Assembly: GCA_003611745.1 (NCBI GenBank) | Contig: RAYF01000015.1 | Coordinates: 1 to 64,000, forward strand | DNA from: a bacterium D16-36 | Lineage (GTDB): Bacteria > Bacillota > Clostridia > Lachnospirales > Lachnospiraceae | DNA: 64,000 nt | Reading direction: 5' to 3' | Shown here: positions 47,186 through 56,036 of the stretch, piece by piece | Position numbering within the stretch: the stretch's first letter is position 1 | Layout: each line of letters opens with the position of its first letter | The notes under the pieces: model-generated | Database searches by the model: none | What the model was told of the DNA's origin: nothing | What the model saw: only the letters and a program-made list of their open reading frames with translations | Made by a program: the position numbers and the translations under genes

Positions 47186-47304
47186 TGTATCCAAAAGCTG
47201 CCCCGCTGAAAATGGTTTCATAACAGATATTCCTTCCAGTCATTTCTCTCATCCAGACAGTGAATAAACCCATAATTGATATAATCTGTCTTCAGAGCCT
47301 TCAT
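47186..47304 (-). pseudogene. remnant of Fe-S-type aldo/keto reductase
   Basis: Two pieces typical of these reductases in collinear order: MKALKTDYINYGFIHCLDER then, after a stop, MKPFSAGQLLDT. The intervening ~100 residues and both ends are missing. Starts immediately after the MerR remnant. Confidence 0.5.
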
Positions 47305-47458
47305 CTGCCTCCTGATTCTTTTGTTTTCAAACCTTTTTCAATCTGATACACAAGATAATCCAGACAGTCAATTTCCTTCTGCCCCTTATGAACCTCATCC
47401 AATAATGCCTGCCTGTGATTTGACAAGACCTTTAATTCCCCTTTTATATGAATAAATA
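47301..47458 (-). pseudogene. C-terminal remnant of a MerR-family regulator
   Basis: Reads IKGELKVLSNHRQALLDEVH, then KGQKEIDCLDYLVYQIEKGL and a stop, the dimerisation-helix end typical of MerR proteins. The DNA-binding half is absent. The region 46827-47481 has no intact gene. Confidence 0.55.
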
Positions 47459-47481
47459 AGCAAATTTAGAAAAAACGGCTT

Positions 47482-48720
47482 TCATATATGGCGGAAAATA
47501 TTTCTCGCCCGAAAGGCAATCACAAGCGACATAGCACCTGAAAACAAAACTACAGCATATTCATATCCTCTGCAGATTTCAAACAGGACACCATATAATG
47601 CATTGCCCAAAGGCTGTGAACACATCGAAATAGTAAAAATTACAGCAATCACCTTTCCAATTAAATTCTGGGGAGTTTCTGTCTGGATAAAGGACATCAT
47701 CTGTACCGTAAAAATAGTTGAACATACCATAATGAAAAAGCAACATATTATTATGACGATATAATTAACTATTCCAGATGAAAATAGCACCAATACGGCA
47801 CTGATAGGGAACACGCATACCGCACAAGCTATTACCAGATTGCCTGAATCACGGACTGCGAACTTATCCGAGAAAATACCTGCACCGATTCCTCCTGCCA
47901 GGCCCCCTGCCGCCAATGCCCCCTCCGCAAAACCATAAAGCCTGTTTGCCTGTGAAGCTTCCAAATTCAATACCTCTGTTACCAGATACGGCAAAGCTAC
48001 AATGATCATTGCGGACAGAAACAAATTGATTCCACAGATTACAAAAAGTGCTTTTCCGATAACAGGCTTTTCCTTCCGGACAAAACGGATGCTCTCTGCA
48101 AAATCAGCCCTAGCTGCACTTAATATACCGCCAGCTGATTCCTGCTTCTTAAATGGTATCTTGATGAAGATTTCCATAATCGCAGACAGGATAAAACATG
48201 CCACGCACACCCACAATACCGGCTTCAGCCCATAAGCACTATATACGATTCCCCCAAGTACAGGGCCTGTTAAGGATGCAAAAGAACTGATAGTATTAAT
48301 AATAGAATTTGCTGCCATAAAGCGGTCTTTGCTTACTAAAGCAGGGATACTTGCCTGCACAGATGGCTGATATGCACCTGCAAACCCATATAAAAGCATC
48401 AGCGTAACTGTCAAAAGTGGTATGAGCCTTACTCCATCCATCAGCAGAGAGAATGCCATAATAACTGCTGCAGTAAGAAAATCCAATATTACCATAATAT
48501 TTCTTTTATTTACCCTGTCGGCAGCAATGCCCCCAACAGGCGACAGCAGGATGGCCGGAATAAAAGCACATGCTGTAACCGTCCCGTAAAGTGCCGATGA
48601 ACCAGTCAGATTTAATAAATATAAGGGTAATACAAACCTTATTGCTGCATTTCCAAACAGGGAAATAATCTGGCCGATCACAACTAATGTAAAATCCTTA
48701 GAAAAAAGTTTTTGATTCAT
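47482..48720 (-). CDS. MFS transporter
   Basis: 412 residues, twelve membrane helices. Motif A-like GGIAADRVNKRNIM lies between helices 2 and 3; the opening KLFSKDFTLVVIGQIISLFG is typical of MFS exporters of drugs or macrolide-like compounds. Directly downstream of a TetR gene with a palindromic operator in the gap, so probably a repressed exporter. Confidence 0.9.
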   Translation of the reverse strand: MNQKLFSKDFTLVVIGQIISLFGNAAIRFVLPLYLLNLTGSSALYGTVTACAFIPAILLSPVGGIAADRVNKRNIMVILDFLTAAVIMAFSLLMDGVRLIPLLTVTLMLLYGFAGAYQPSVQASIPALVSKDRFMAANSIINTISSFASLTGPVLGGIVYSAYGLKPVLWVCVACFILSAIMEIFIKIPFKKQESAGGILSAARADFAESIRFVRKEKPVIGKALFVICGINLFLSAMIIVALPYLVTEVLNLEASQANRLYGFAEGALAAGGLAGGIGAGIFSDKFAVRDSGNLVIACAVCVFPISAVLVLFSSGIVNYIVIIICCFFIMVCSTIFTVQMMSFIQTETPQNLIGKVIAVIFTISMCSQPLGNALYGVLFEICRGYEYAVVLFSGAMSLVIAFRARNIFRHI

Positions 48721-48737
48721 TTAAAATCTCCTTTCCG

Positions 48738-48752
48738 TACCGAACGTCGGTA
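48738..48752. promoter_or_regulatory. TetR-type operator upstream of MFS gene
   Basis: TACCGA-ACG-TCGGTA, perfect 6-bp arms, 18 bp before the MFS start. Resembles in shape the operators near the TetR promoter (ATAC-type arms). Confidence 0.6.
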
Positions 48753-48872
48753 TGTAAAAATGAATAGATAAACCTGCCGCACTAGCAAAATATACGCAGG
48801 TATATCATATTTTTCTACTATTACTTTGGAAGTTAAATATCCTGCATTGTCCTTTCTTAATGCGGCAGCCCC

Positions 48873-49526
48873 TTATTTGCTTTTTTGATAAATAGATGCT
48901 AACTCCTGCAATCTCTCTAACATTTCGCTATCCACAATATCTAAGCCAAATCCCTGCAGCATCTGGCTGAATACCATAAATTTGCGGTAAGACTCTTCCT
49001 CAGAGCTGTCAAAAATCATCGGGTTCATCCAGACATTTGCGGCAAGTAAAATCAGTTCTGCCAACTGTTCCGGATAATCCGTCTCAATAGAACCGTCTGA
49101 GATACCCTGTTTGATAATCGGCAGAATATAGTTCGGAGCCGCCTCTTCTATGGTATCATGCAGGAGGCTGAAAAGAAGTTTCGGATTATTATGGAAATCC
49201 GGGGCTACTGTAAAAATATCATCCTGCACAGGCCGGCTGATCGACTCCCAAAAAATAGTCTTTAACTTTTCCCTGCCGGTAAGGTCTGTCCTATCGCGGA
49301 TAACTGCAAGCATCTGGTTCGATTCCGCAGTCATCCTGTCTGTAACAGCAATCAGTATATCTTCTTTTGACTTAAAATGGTGATAAATAGCCCCCTTGCT
49401 AAGCCCGCCTAAATGATCAATAATGTCCTGAATGGAAGTATGCTCGTAGCCCTTTTCCATAAATAAGCGGAATGCAACCTCTAATATTAAATTCACAGTT
49501 TCCTCCGGATGCTTATTTCTTGCCAT
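48873..49526 (-). CDS. TetR-family repressor
   Basis: 217 residues. N-terminal HTH (VNLILEVAFRLFMEKGYEHT, LSKGAIYHHFKSKEDIL at ~8-55) and helical ligand domain after. Followed by the MFS gene; operators are visible both at its own promoter and before the MFS gene. Confidence 0.93.
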   Translation of the reverse strand: MARNKHPEETVNLILEVAFRLFMEKGYEHTSIQDIIDHLGGLSKGAIYHHFKSKEDILIAVTDRMTAESNQMLAVIRDRTDLTGREKLKTIFWESISRPVQDDIFTVAPDFHNNPKLLFSLLHDTIEEAAPNYILPIIKQGISDGSIETDYPEQLAELILLAANVWMNPMIFDSSEEESYRKFMVFSQMLQGFGLDIVDSEMLERLQELASIYQKSK

Positions 49527-49545
49527 TTTCCCATCTCCTTAACAT

Positions 49546-49592
49546 ACCATTAGTAGGTATTAACTATAACATACTATCAGTATGTTTGTCAA
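49546..49592 (-). promoter_or_regulatory. tetR promoter with two operators
   Basis: Leftward TTGACA at 49587-49592; the 19-bp dyad AACATACTATCAGTATGTT (49568-49586) fills the space to the -10. A second, looser dyad TACC-ATTAGTA-GGTA lies at 49546-49560 near the transcript start. Binding would block RNA polymerase directly. Confidence 0.75.
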
Positions 49593-49610
49593 GAAGACTC
49601 TCCTTTTCTG

Positions 49611-49630
49611 CACGAAAATTGATTTCCGTG
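49611..49630. repeat. solo copy of palindrome-end motif
   Basis: CACGAAAATTGATTTCCGTG. The 17-bp core CACGGAAATCAATTTTC also occurs near both ends of the 720-bp palindrome (20765-20781 and 21429-21445) and at 57330-57346. Confidence 0.6.
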
Positions 49631-49756
49631 GATTAAGCCAAATTTAATGGAATTGTGTATACGCTTGTGGTAAAATAAGGGCATTGAACAATTTAACAAA
49701 TCAATATTTGCGGAGGTTGGTTATGGTAGCTATGATAAAAAGAGAGGTCAATAAGC

Positions 49757-50191
49757 ATGATTAGAAAATTTGAGGAGAAAGACACAGAACGGGTTATGCA
49801 AATTTGGCTGGAAGTAAATATTGAAACACATAACTTTGTATTAAGTGATTATTGGTTATCGCAGTATCAGTCGGTACAAGAGCAGCTTTTACTGGCAGAT
49901 ATTTATGTGTATGAACAGGATAAAAAAATACAAGGATTTGTCGGTATGATGGATGATTATCTCGCAGGAATTTTTGTTGATAAAAAATGCCGTTCTATGG
50001 GAATTGGAAAGGAGCTTTTGGAGTGCGTCAAGGAAAATTATCCTGTGTTTACGCTGAATGTATATCAAAAAAATCAGCGAGCAGTGGATTTCTATTTGAG
50101 GGAGGGATTATCTGTTGTGTCAAAAGGATTTGATGAAGATACAGCGGAAGCAGACTATACAATGGCATGGAATCAAGAGAAAACAGATTAA
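49757..50191 (+). CDS. GNAT-family N-acetyltransferase
   Basis: 144 residues. Acetyl-CoA loop CRSMGIGKELLECVK (~78-92) fits the GNAT R/Q-x-x-G-x-G/A pattern; NVYQKNQRAVDFYLREGL completes the C-terminal strand. A 13-codon upstream frame (MVAMIKREVNKHD, from 49723) overlaps the start and may couple translation. Followed at 39 nt by a membrane-protein gene. Confidence 0.88.
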   Translation: MIRKFEEKDTERVMQIWLEVNIETHNFVLSDYWLSQYQSVQEQLLLADIYVYEQDKKIQGFVGMMDDYLAGIFVDKKCRSMGIGKELLECVKENYPVFTLNVYQKNQRAVDFYLREGLSVVSKGFDEDTAEADYTMAWNQEKTD

Positions 50192-50229
50192 GAGAGGAAA
50201 TGCACTTTTTAAATTTGAAGGAGATATTT

Positions 50230-50928
50230 ATGCACTTAAACAAAAAATTATTTATAGTAGGCATTATAGGCTCTGTTTTATGTTTTGCAGGTGATATGCT
50301 TTTAGGTTGTTTTACGCCGTCAAAAGAATTTGGAAACTCAATTATATTTCCACCATTTTCAGATGATTGGGCAAATTCAAGTCCGTATAGATTTGTCGTT
50401 GGTGGATTATTTGGGGTAATTGCCCTGCTTCTAATGTTTTGTGGTTTTTATGCTATATATCGAGAAATGATCACGAAAAAATGCAAATATTCAAAATTAT
50501 TTATTATCTGTGCTTTTGTTTTTGTTTCAGTCGGCACTTTATATCATTGCGTTTTTGCCATGACTGCTTATATTTATAACAAACTTTATAATATACAAGT
50601 ATTGGAAGCAAAGCTAATTGCGGAACAACTGTTTTTTGTTTTTATTGCTGTTGCATCATTAGCTGCCGTCGCCTTTGCTGGTTTGTCTGTATATTTGTTT
50701 TTTGTAACCATTACTGGAAAATTTAACAATAAAAAATGGTTGTCAATTTTTAACCCTTTATTGATAATGTTGGTGTTAATCATTTTGTCAAAAATTTTGC
50801 CTGCAAATAAAGTCATAACTGGAGTTTTCGCTTGGGGACAACAAAGCCTAGCGTTATTTATTACATTTATGATATTTATGATTTATTCTGTCCGCTACAG
50901 TCATGCTGAAAATAAAAAAGGTAGCTGA
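50230..50928 (+). CDS. DUF6796-like membrane protein, 232 aa
   Basis: Start ATG preceded by GAAGGAG; an earlier in-frame ATG overlapping the GNAT gene is less likely. About six membrane helices, opening with CFAGDMLLGCFTP and a conserved-looking PPFSDDWANSSPYRFVVGG loop. Resembles DUF6796 proteins, function unknown. The terminal KKGS is encoded by a repeated terminator-like hairpin. Confidence 0.7.
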   Translation: MHLNKKLFIVGIIGSVLCFAGDMLLGCFTPSKEFGNSIIFPPFSDDWANSSPYRFVVGGLFGVIALLLMFCGFYAIYREMITKKCKYSKLFIICAFVFVSVGTLYHCVFAMTAYIYNKLYNIQVLEAKLIAEQLFFVFIAVASLAAVAFAGLSVYLFFVTITGKFNNKKWLSIFNPLLIMLVLIILSKILPANKVITGVFAWGQQSLALFITFMIFMIYSVRYSHAENKKGS

Positions 50929-50955
50929 TTTACTGTTAAAATAAATCGCTACCTA
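50911..50955 (+). terminator. repeated terminator hairpin, copy 1
   Basis: AAAAAAGGTAGCTGATT, loop, ATCGCTACCT with a one-base bulge. A diverged copy in inverse orientation lies at 61762-61805. Confidence 0.65.
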
Positions 50956-51061
50956 AAGGTAAACAATATTCAGTTTTCAATATTTCTTTATTTGTCTTTT
51001 ACTGTAAATATGTCAAAAGAAAAACACTTGATGTTATATTTTTCCTACGAGTTAAAAGCTA

Positions 51062-51746
51062 TTATTCTTTTTTCCTAACAAAAAAATAATAATATATTGC
51101 ACATAAACTACATATTATAGTTCCGATAATTTCAACTATGAATATTGGTTCTAATTCAAATGTTCCTAAAAAATCTACTAATATATGTATTATGATACAA
51201 GGTAAAATACTTTTACTTTCATAGAATACAACAGAAAATACTATACCCATCGCAAAAGCATACAATACTTGAAGTAAAATATATTTTAGAGGATAATTTC
51301 CAATATTCAAAAAGTGAAAACACCCAAATATCATACTTGAAATTATTATTGCTTTATTTTTATTAGATATTTGCTCAATAGAACGACACAAAAAGCTCCT
51401 AAAAATTACTTCTTCCATTATTCCAATATAAATGCTACTAATAATGGCTATAACTATATTTATTTTTTCACCTGAAAATAAATATGGCACATTGACAAGA
51501 GGAACAAGGAAAAGAAAGAAATTAGTTTTATAGAAATTATCGCCTTTCCACTTGCAAATTCCATAATAGGATAACCGTTCTCTTTTCCTTATCATAAAAA
51601 ACACTATCACTAATACAAAAATGCTGCTACATATCTCTGCAATGCTCTCATCTATATTGAATGTACCTACTATGATTCCACGAATAAGAGATTGTATAAA
51701 AATATAATATAAAAGAAGTTATTGTTAAAAACACTGATTTCTTCAT
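51062..51746 (-). pseudogene. CPBP-type intramembrane protease, frameshifted near N-terminus
   Basis: The long frame (from 51610) carries the CPBP motifs EEVIFRSFLCR, FGCFHF and HILVDF, the site of intramembrane glutamic proteases. The natural start is MKKSVFLTITSFILY at 51746 with AAGGAG upstream; its frame joins the main one if one T of the T5 run at 51698-51702 is removed, giving FIQSLIRGIIVGTF as the connecting helix. Could be an expressed shorter protein from a GTG at 51610, but that start has no clear site. Confidence 0.7.
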
Positions 51747-51856
51747 ATTGCTTTTTGCTCCTTTTTAATCTTGACTCTTGGGCAAACCCCAAATTAAAGA
51801 ATTACCGAACGTTATTATCTTACCACAAACATACAGAAAAATTCATTAAATTTTCC

Positions 51857-52283
51857 TTAATCTCCCTTTGCCTTATTATTAGCAATCATCATCTGCCTTG
51901 CCCGTTCCCTCTGCTCTGTGCTGACCGCCCTCGGCTTGCGGTAACTGACGTGTGATTTCGGAATATCCGTCTGACAATGCGGGCTGCTTCTTCATCAATT
52001 ATGACTTAGTCTCTCTCTGGCTTGATTAAAATACTTATCCCGTTTTCCTGCTGCTCCCTGCCCTTTGCAATTTCAAGCACTTCATTTGCAAATTCTTCTG
52101 TCACATCAGCCCGCTATCTTCCGTCTGATATACTCTTTCGATAGAAAAATACTGGCAGGCGCAATCCTGTTAAAACGCTAAAAGAACCTACCTGTTCCTG
52201 CTTTCGCCTACTGGTTTGTCTTCCTGATTAAGTAAACCCAAGTCGCTTATGCTTGCTGTTTCTATCATGTTCATATCGTCCAT
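51857..52283 (-). pseudogene. scrambled conjugative-element gene fragments
   Basis: Begins with a good site (AAAGGAG) and MDDMNMIETASISDLGLLNQ, then a stop. Further on, frames include EFANEVLEIAKGREQQE, IIDEEAARIVRRIF and a C-terminal CQTDIPKSHVSYRKPR...RQMMIANNKAKGD. The middle piece resembles the recombinase KWIIDEEAAEIVKRIF type and the last a small protein of Tn1549-like elements. At least two frames are broken. No intact gene lies between 51747 and 52330. Confidence 0.45.
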
Positions 52284-52297
52284 TCGTTCTCCTTTAA

Positions 52298-52328
52298 AAA
52301 AAGAGCGGTGGCAAGTTCCGCTCTTTTT
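52298..52328. terminator. terminator after 49-aa gene
   Basis: AAAAAGAGCGG and complement CCGCTCTTTTT around a 9-nt loop, directly after the leftward stop at 52331. Confidence 0.8.
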
Positions 52329-52330
52329 TC

Positions 52331-52480
52331 TTAATCTTCCTTTTCCTCTTTGTCTTTTTTCTTTTTACCTTCAACTGATTCGATACAATCAATGATATCG
52401 TCACTTGTAAAATTTTTGGATTTCAACCATTCGATAAGATTTAGAACCTCTCTTGCTGTCATTGCTTTTAATACCTCCAT
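52331..52480 (-). CDS. small acidic/basic protein, 49 aa
   Basis: MEVLKAMTAREVLNLIEWLK then SDDIIDCIESVEGKKKKDKE. AAAGGAG lies 7 nt before the ATG and a strong terminator follows, so it is a complete expressed unit. Helical with a Lys/Glu-rich tail. Function unknown; small proteins of this type are common in conjugative elements. Confidence 0.65.
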   Translation of the reverse strand: MEVLKAMTAREVLNLIEWLKSKNFTSDDIIDCIESVEGKKKKDKEEKED

Positions 52481-52572
52481 TTTCCAATCTCCTTTCCGTC
52501 TATCAGATTCACTTGCCTCATCTGATAATAGTATTGTAGCATATTTAAACTATCCCGTCAAGCATTTTTAAA

Positions 52573-52761
52573 CTATTCTTTTGACAATCTTTCATCAACA
52601 CACATTTCTATAAATGCAGACAGGGACATTCCCGCTGCTTTCGCCGCCTCCTGATACTCTGCTTTCTTTCCCTTACTTGCCATGACTGTAATCCTATCAT
52701 ATTTTTCTTTTTGGTACTCATTGATGTACGCAAAAGCCGCCTTTTTATCTGCAAAAGCCAC
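52573..52761 (-). CDS. ribbon-helix-helix-type small protein, 62 aa
   Basis: Start GTG at 52761, with GGAGG 7 nt upstream. Reads AFADKKAAFAYINEYQKEKY, a strand (DRITVMASKGKK) and a helix pair (EYQEAAKAAGMSLSAFIEMC) typical of RHH DNA-binding proteins or antitoxins. No adjacent toxin is obvious. Confidence 0.6.
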   Translation of the reverse strand: MAFADKKAAFAYINEYQKEKYDRITVMASKGKKAEYQEAAKAAGMSLSAFIEMCVDERLSKE

Positions 52762-52890
52762 CCTACCACCTCCTGTTCGGTTACATATTATCATCTAAAG
52801 AAAATTTTTTCAAGCATTTTTAAACTTATTTATAAATATGTGTTGATAGCATATTTAAACTACTCTAATATAAACTTATCAAGGGAATGG

Positions 52891-53103
52891 ATGATATGGG
52901 AAATGAGCAGAAATTACAAAGACGAATATAACCACTCTCGTAGAGAAGCGTTAGAAATGGCGAAAAGATACGGGACTTCAAACGGAATCGAACTTTACTT
53001 ACCCTTTACCAAATACGGAAAGAAAGTTTTCCAGAACATGAACAGAAAATTATATGAAGATGCAGAAAATATATTGAATGATTTTTGCGGAACAGAAAAA
53101 TAG
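52891..53103 (+). CDS. small hypothetical protein, 70 aa
   Basis: MIWEMSRNYKDEYNHSRREA to the acidic C-terminus NDFCGTEK. Divergent from the RHH gene. AAGGGA upstream is a modest ribosome site, so the start is uncertain. Composition is protein-like, charged and helical. Family not recognised. Confidence 0.45.
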   Translation: MIWEMSRNYKDEYNHSRREALEMAKRYGTSNGIELYLPFTKYGKKVFQNMNRKLYEDAENILNDFCGTEK

Positions 53104-53163
53104 GTTGGCAGGTTTGAAAATAAACAGCCACCATATTAACGGCTATAAAACATAGCAACTATT

Positions 53164-53237
53164 AAATCGAGTAGGGGAGATTTAATCTCCCCTACTCGAT
53201 TTCCCTTTAAAGATTGTATGGCACAATCTTTAAAGGG
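53164..53237. repeat. two abutting perfect hairpins
   Basis: Hairpin 1: 19-bp arms, 1-nt loop (53164-53202; AAATCGAGTAGGGGAGATT and complement). Hairpin 2 starts at the next base: CCCTTTAAAGATTGT, 5-nt loop, complement (53203-53237). No gene covers 53104-53344. Confidence 0.85.
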
Positions 53238-53344
53238 CGCAAATGAATATTCCAAGCACACGGTTTAGTTACCCATATTCAAGCATAAATGCTCCAAATG
53301 AGAGCAAGCTCAGCCATAGATATTTTGTCCATTTTACTTCTCTA

Positions 53345-53659
53345 TTAGCGGTTATATTTTGCTCCTGCATAAATCAGCAACGCCAATCCCACAACAAATC
53401 CCAATGCAAAAGCGATAAAACTTAATGCTGAATCTGTTATACCGATTATTATAGCAGTCACCCAAAGACCAATTCCAATAAAGATAACACCCCAACCTGA
53501 TATTTTACAAAAAGCCTTTTTATCACTTGGAGACACTTTGTCATAATGATAACTATGAAGCAAAGTGATTTTTTCCTTTTTCCACATCAAACAACCAAGA
53601 TATATAAAAACAAGTGCCAATACACCTATTCCAATCGCAACACCCATCGTTTCCGTCAT
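53345..53659 (-). CDS. DUF3784-family membrane protein, 104 aa
   Basis: Start MTETMGVAIG, preceded by GGAGGGG. Three membrane helices with the family middle segment KKEKITLLHSYHYDKVSPSD followed by KKAFCKISGWG. Unknown function; small members often occur near transporters or in mobile regions. Confidence 0.75.
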   Translation of the reverse strand: MTETMGVAIGIGVLALVFIYLGCLMWKKEKITLLHSYHYDKVSPSDKKAFCKISGWGVIFIGIGLWVTAIIIGITDSALSFIAFALGFVVGLALLIYAGAKYNR

Positions 53660-53811
53660 AACAATCCCCTCCAAATTCAAAGTTTCTGTTCCCTATAAAA
53701 TCAATTTATTAGGATTTAACAAATCGCCAAATAGCGATTTCTCAATTTGGCTTTTTTCCTATTTATATAAATTATGACGAATCTCCAATACATTCTAAAA
53801 TAATCCATTAT

Positions 53812-54528
53812 TTAGCCCCCTTGTACTATTAGCTTTCTTTTTCCGATTTTCCAAATAATTTCCGTTATAACAAATAAAAATATAATCCAAATAAATTGAG
53901 TCCGAATATCCTTCCATATGTTCTGAATATTCATCTGGCTTGTCATAATCGTTACTGGTATTGCATATATTGCGCGGAATGGAAGAATAAAATTTATTTT
54001 ATACAATAAATCAGGAAACATTGTTACAGGTATCCATGCTCCGGATAAGAGCTTATAAATCGCACCTAAAAGCATATTCAAGGGCCATGTTACAATCAGC
54101 CAGAATGCCAGAAGTCCGATAATTAGCGAATATAAAAATTGAATACAATATGCTAATATGATTGATAATAAACCGCATAAGACTTGTTCTTGACACAGTA
54201 ACGGTCTGCGTATAGCAACAATTACAAGCACACTTAGAGGGATGCAGTAAAATACTATTTTCACAATGCTATCACCCAAATGCCTTGAGAATATCATTTT
54301 TCTAAAATCTATAGGCCTTATTAATTCCATAATGATATTCCCAGTCTAAATCTGGGCATTTATCCATTCAATCGTATTGCATTCAATAAATGCAGAAATG
54401 ATAGTAGCTACAATAATATATTTTAATGTATCATCTCGATTTATTAGTGGATTCATTTGACTATGTGATGAAAAAAAGGCAATCCATATAGAAAATTGTA
54501 AATATAAGTATATTATTTTTGAAATAAT
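53812..54528 (-). pseudogene. ABC-2-type permease with internal stop and missing N-terminus
   Basis: The frame from 54528 reads IYLYLQFSIWIAFFSSHSQM, AFIECNTIEWINAQI, an in-frame TAG, then TGNIIMELIRPIDFRKMIFS and several membrane helices to 53812. The TGNI-x-M-LIRPIDF segment is typical of ABC-2 (PF06182-like) permeases. About 25 N-terminal residues are absent where the sequence abuts a coupling-protein remnant. Confidence 0.7.
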
Positions 54529-54779
54529 TTAGCCCAGCCTGCCGCCGTAAAAATCATCTGCCTTGTCGCACAAGAGGTTGAAAAGCTGCGTGTACATCAT
54601 AGCGACAATGAAGTTGAAAGCGTCGGAGATAATGACAAAGGGGCGGTTTTCCTGTCCCCTAACGTGTCAAGCTCCAAATTGTCCGTTTCCATAAGCTCCC
54701 ACAATTCTTTTATGTCGAACGGGGCTAACCGTGCGCCGCATGAAATCAAGATAGATTTAGCGGTCTTGCCTGTTACCAC
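54529..54779 (-). pseudogene. C-terminal remnant of TraG/VirD4-type coupling protein
   Basis: VTGKTAKSILISCGARLAPF and ELWELMETDNLELDTLGDRK match the Tn1549-type coupling protein. A frameshift near GDRKT moves into PFVIISDAFNFIVAMMYTQL, then FNLLCDKADDFYGGRLG and a stop at 54529. Evidence of a lost conjugation module. Confidence 0.7.
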
Positions 54780-54797
54780 TTGTCAAGGACGTATTCA

Positions 54798-54998
54798 TCA
54801 TTTGTCATCACTTTTTCTTGATTTTCCCTGTTTCCCATGCTCTAAAGCGTGAAAAATGACACGTTTTAGCTTATCTGCTATGTTTTAGGTACTCGTATCA
54901 GAAAAATGTACCTCAACTAAATAGGTTGTCTTATCAATCTTCTTTTGCAAACAGGGCGTTAATTGCCCTGTTGCGTTGGTCTGAATGTTGTCGCTCAT
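54798..54998 (-). pseudogene. TnpW-like gene with internal stop
   Basis: GGGAGG site, MSDNIQTNATGQLTPCLQKK, VEVHFSDTST, an in-frame TAA, then NIADKLKRVIFHALEHGKQG to a stop. This is the architecture of the small transposon protein TnpW found in Tn1549-like elements. Confidence 0.6.
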
Positions 54999-55094
54999 TG
55001 TTCCTCCCTTTATGGCAAAAAATAGAGCATATAGATTTCAATTCCCATATGCTCTAACACTGTTACTATATTTAATTTTGATTGATACGATTGA

Positions 55095-55937
55095 TTACGC
55101 TAACTGCATAACCTCGGCTTCAAGTTCTTTCGCATCTTCTATTGATAATTTTGGAAAAAAACTTGGTATTTCTTCTACTGTAATTCTCCCGTTTTTTAAC
55201 ATTATCCTCGCATTTTCTTTTGCTTCACTAGTTTTAATATCTTCTGCATATGCTTCCAAAACCTGTTCATCGTCAAACAATGTCATCATAATGTCTACAA
55301 CCTCCTGTTCCTTATTTTCTAAATATTCCTTCAATACATTTCTGTTTTTACAAATACGAATTGTTTCCGTTACCGCTTTCTTTGTCTGCCCAAATTTCTT
55401 TCTCTGCTCATTATACACTTTACAGAAAATAATATACTGCCCAATTATGCTATCCTCGTCCTCTTGATAAAGTACCTTGACTTCTACGTCTACCGCTATC
55501 TTTTCACCGTCAAAAAAGTCTTTGGAAAGCGATATAATGTCGGGTGGGTTCTTCGGCTTTTCTCCCGTAAATATCACATACAGTTCAGGTTTTGGCATAT
55601 TCACTTTTTTAGAACCATACAGATTTTGCTTGGTACGCTTGAAAAAATCGTGATATGTCTGTATCAGATACATCAGCGCACGTATTATGATATTCAATGT
55701 CCATGTTGACTGGCTTTCAACCAAAATGACGAGTCTGCCACCAACCGAAAATCCAAGGTCGTTATAGTCTGCATCTACCAGTATATGCTTAATAGTAACA
55801 TCTTTTATATCATCTTCTGTTACATTACTGTCCTCCGGGTGAAGTGCCTTATACAGTCGGAGCAGATACTTTTTGTCTTGAAATAAATTTGTGAACACGC
55901 TGTCTTTTATTTTACGCTTTGGCGTGTTTTGTGCCAT
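55095..55937 (-). CDS. Rpn-family PD-(D/E)XK nuclease/transposase-like protein
   Basis: 280 residues. Opens KIKDSVFTNLFQDKKYLLRL, typical of the family; nuclease core shows Asp (LVDADYNDLGF), Glu-x-Gln (ILVESQSTW) and AVDVEVKVLYQ. Related proteins (RpnA type) promote recA-independent recombination; many copies behave as domesticated transposases. C-terminal helical region ends VMQLA. Confidence 0.85.
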   Translation of the reverse strand: MAQNTPKRKIKDSVFTNLFQDKKYLLRLYKALHPEDSNVTEDDIKDVTIKHILVDADYNDLGFSVGGRLVILVESQSTWTLNIIIRALMYLIQTYHDFFKRTKQNLYGSKKVNMPKPELYVIFTGEKPKNPPDIISLSKDFFDGEKIAVDVEVKVLYQEDEDSIIGQYIIFCKVYNEQRKKFGQTKKAVTETIRICKNRNVLKEYLENKEQEVVDIMMTLFDDEQVLEAYAEDIKTSEAKENARIMLKNGRITVEEIPSFFPKLSIEDAKELEAEVMQLA

Positions 55938-56036
55938 TTTATCACCTCGCTATTGCAATTCAGCAGAAGATACAATACAACCTACTCCTGTTATATTTCG
56001 ATTATACAAAAAAATATCTGTCTTTACAATAAATTT

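Noticed and set aside
55464-55709. 81-codon rightward frame inside the Rpn gene
   Set aside because: Aromatic-rich antisense shadow of the nuclease gene.
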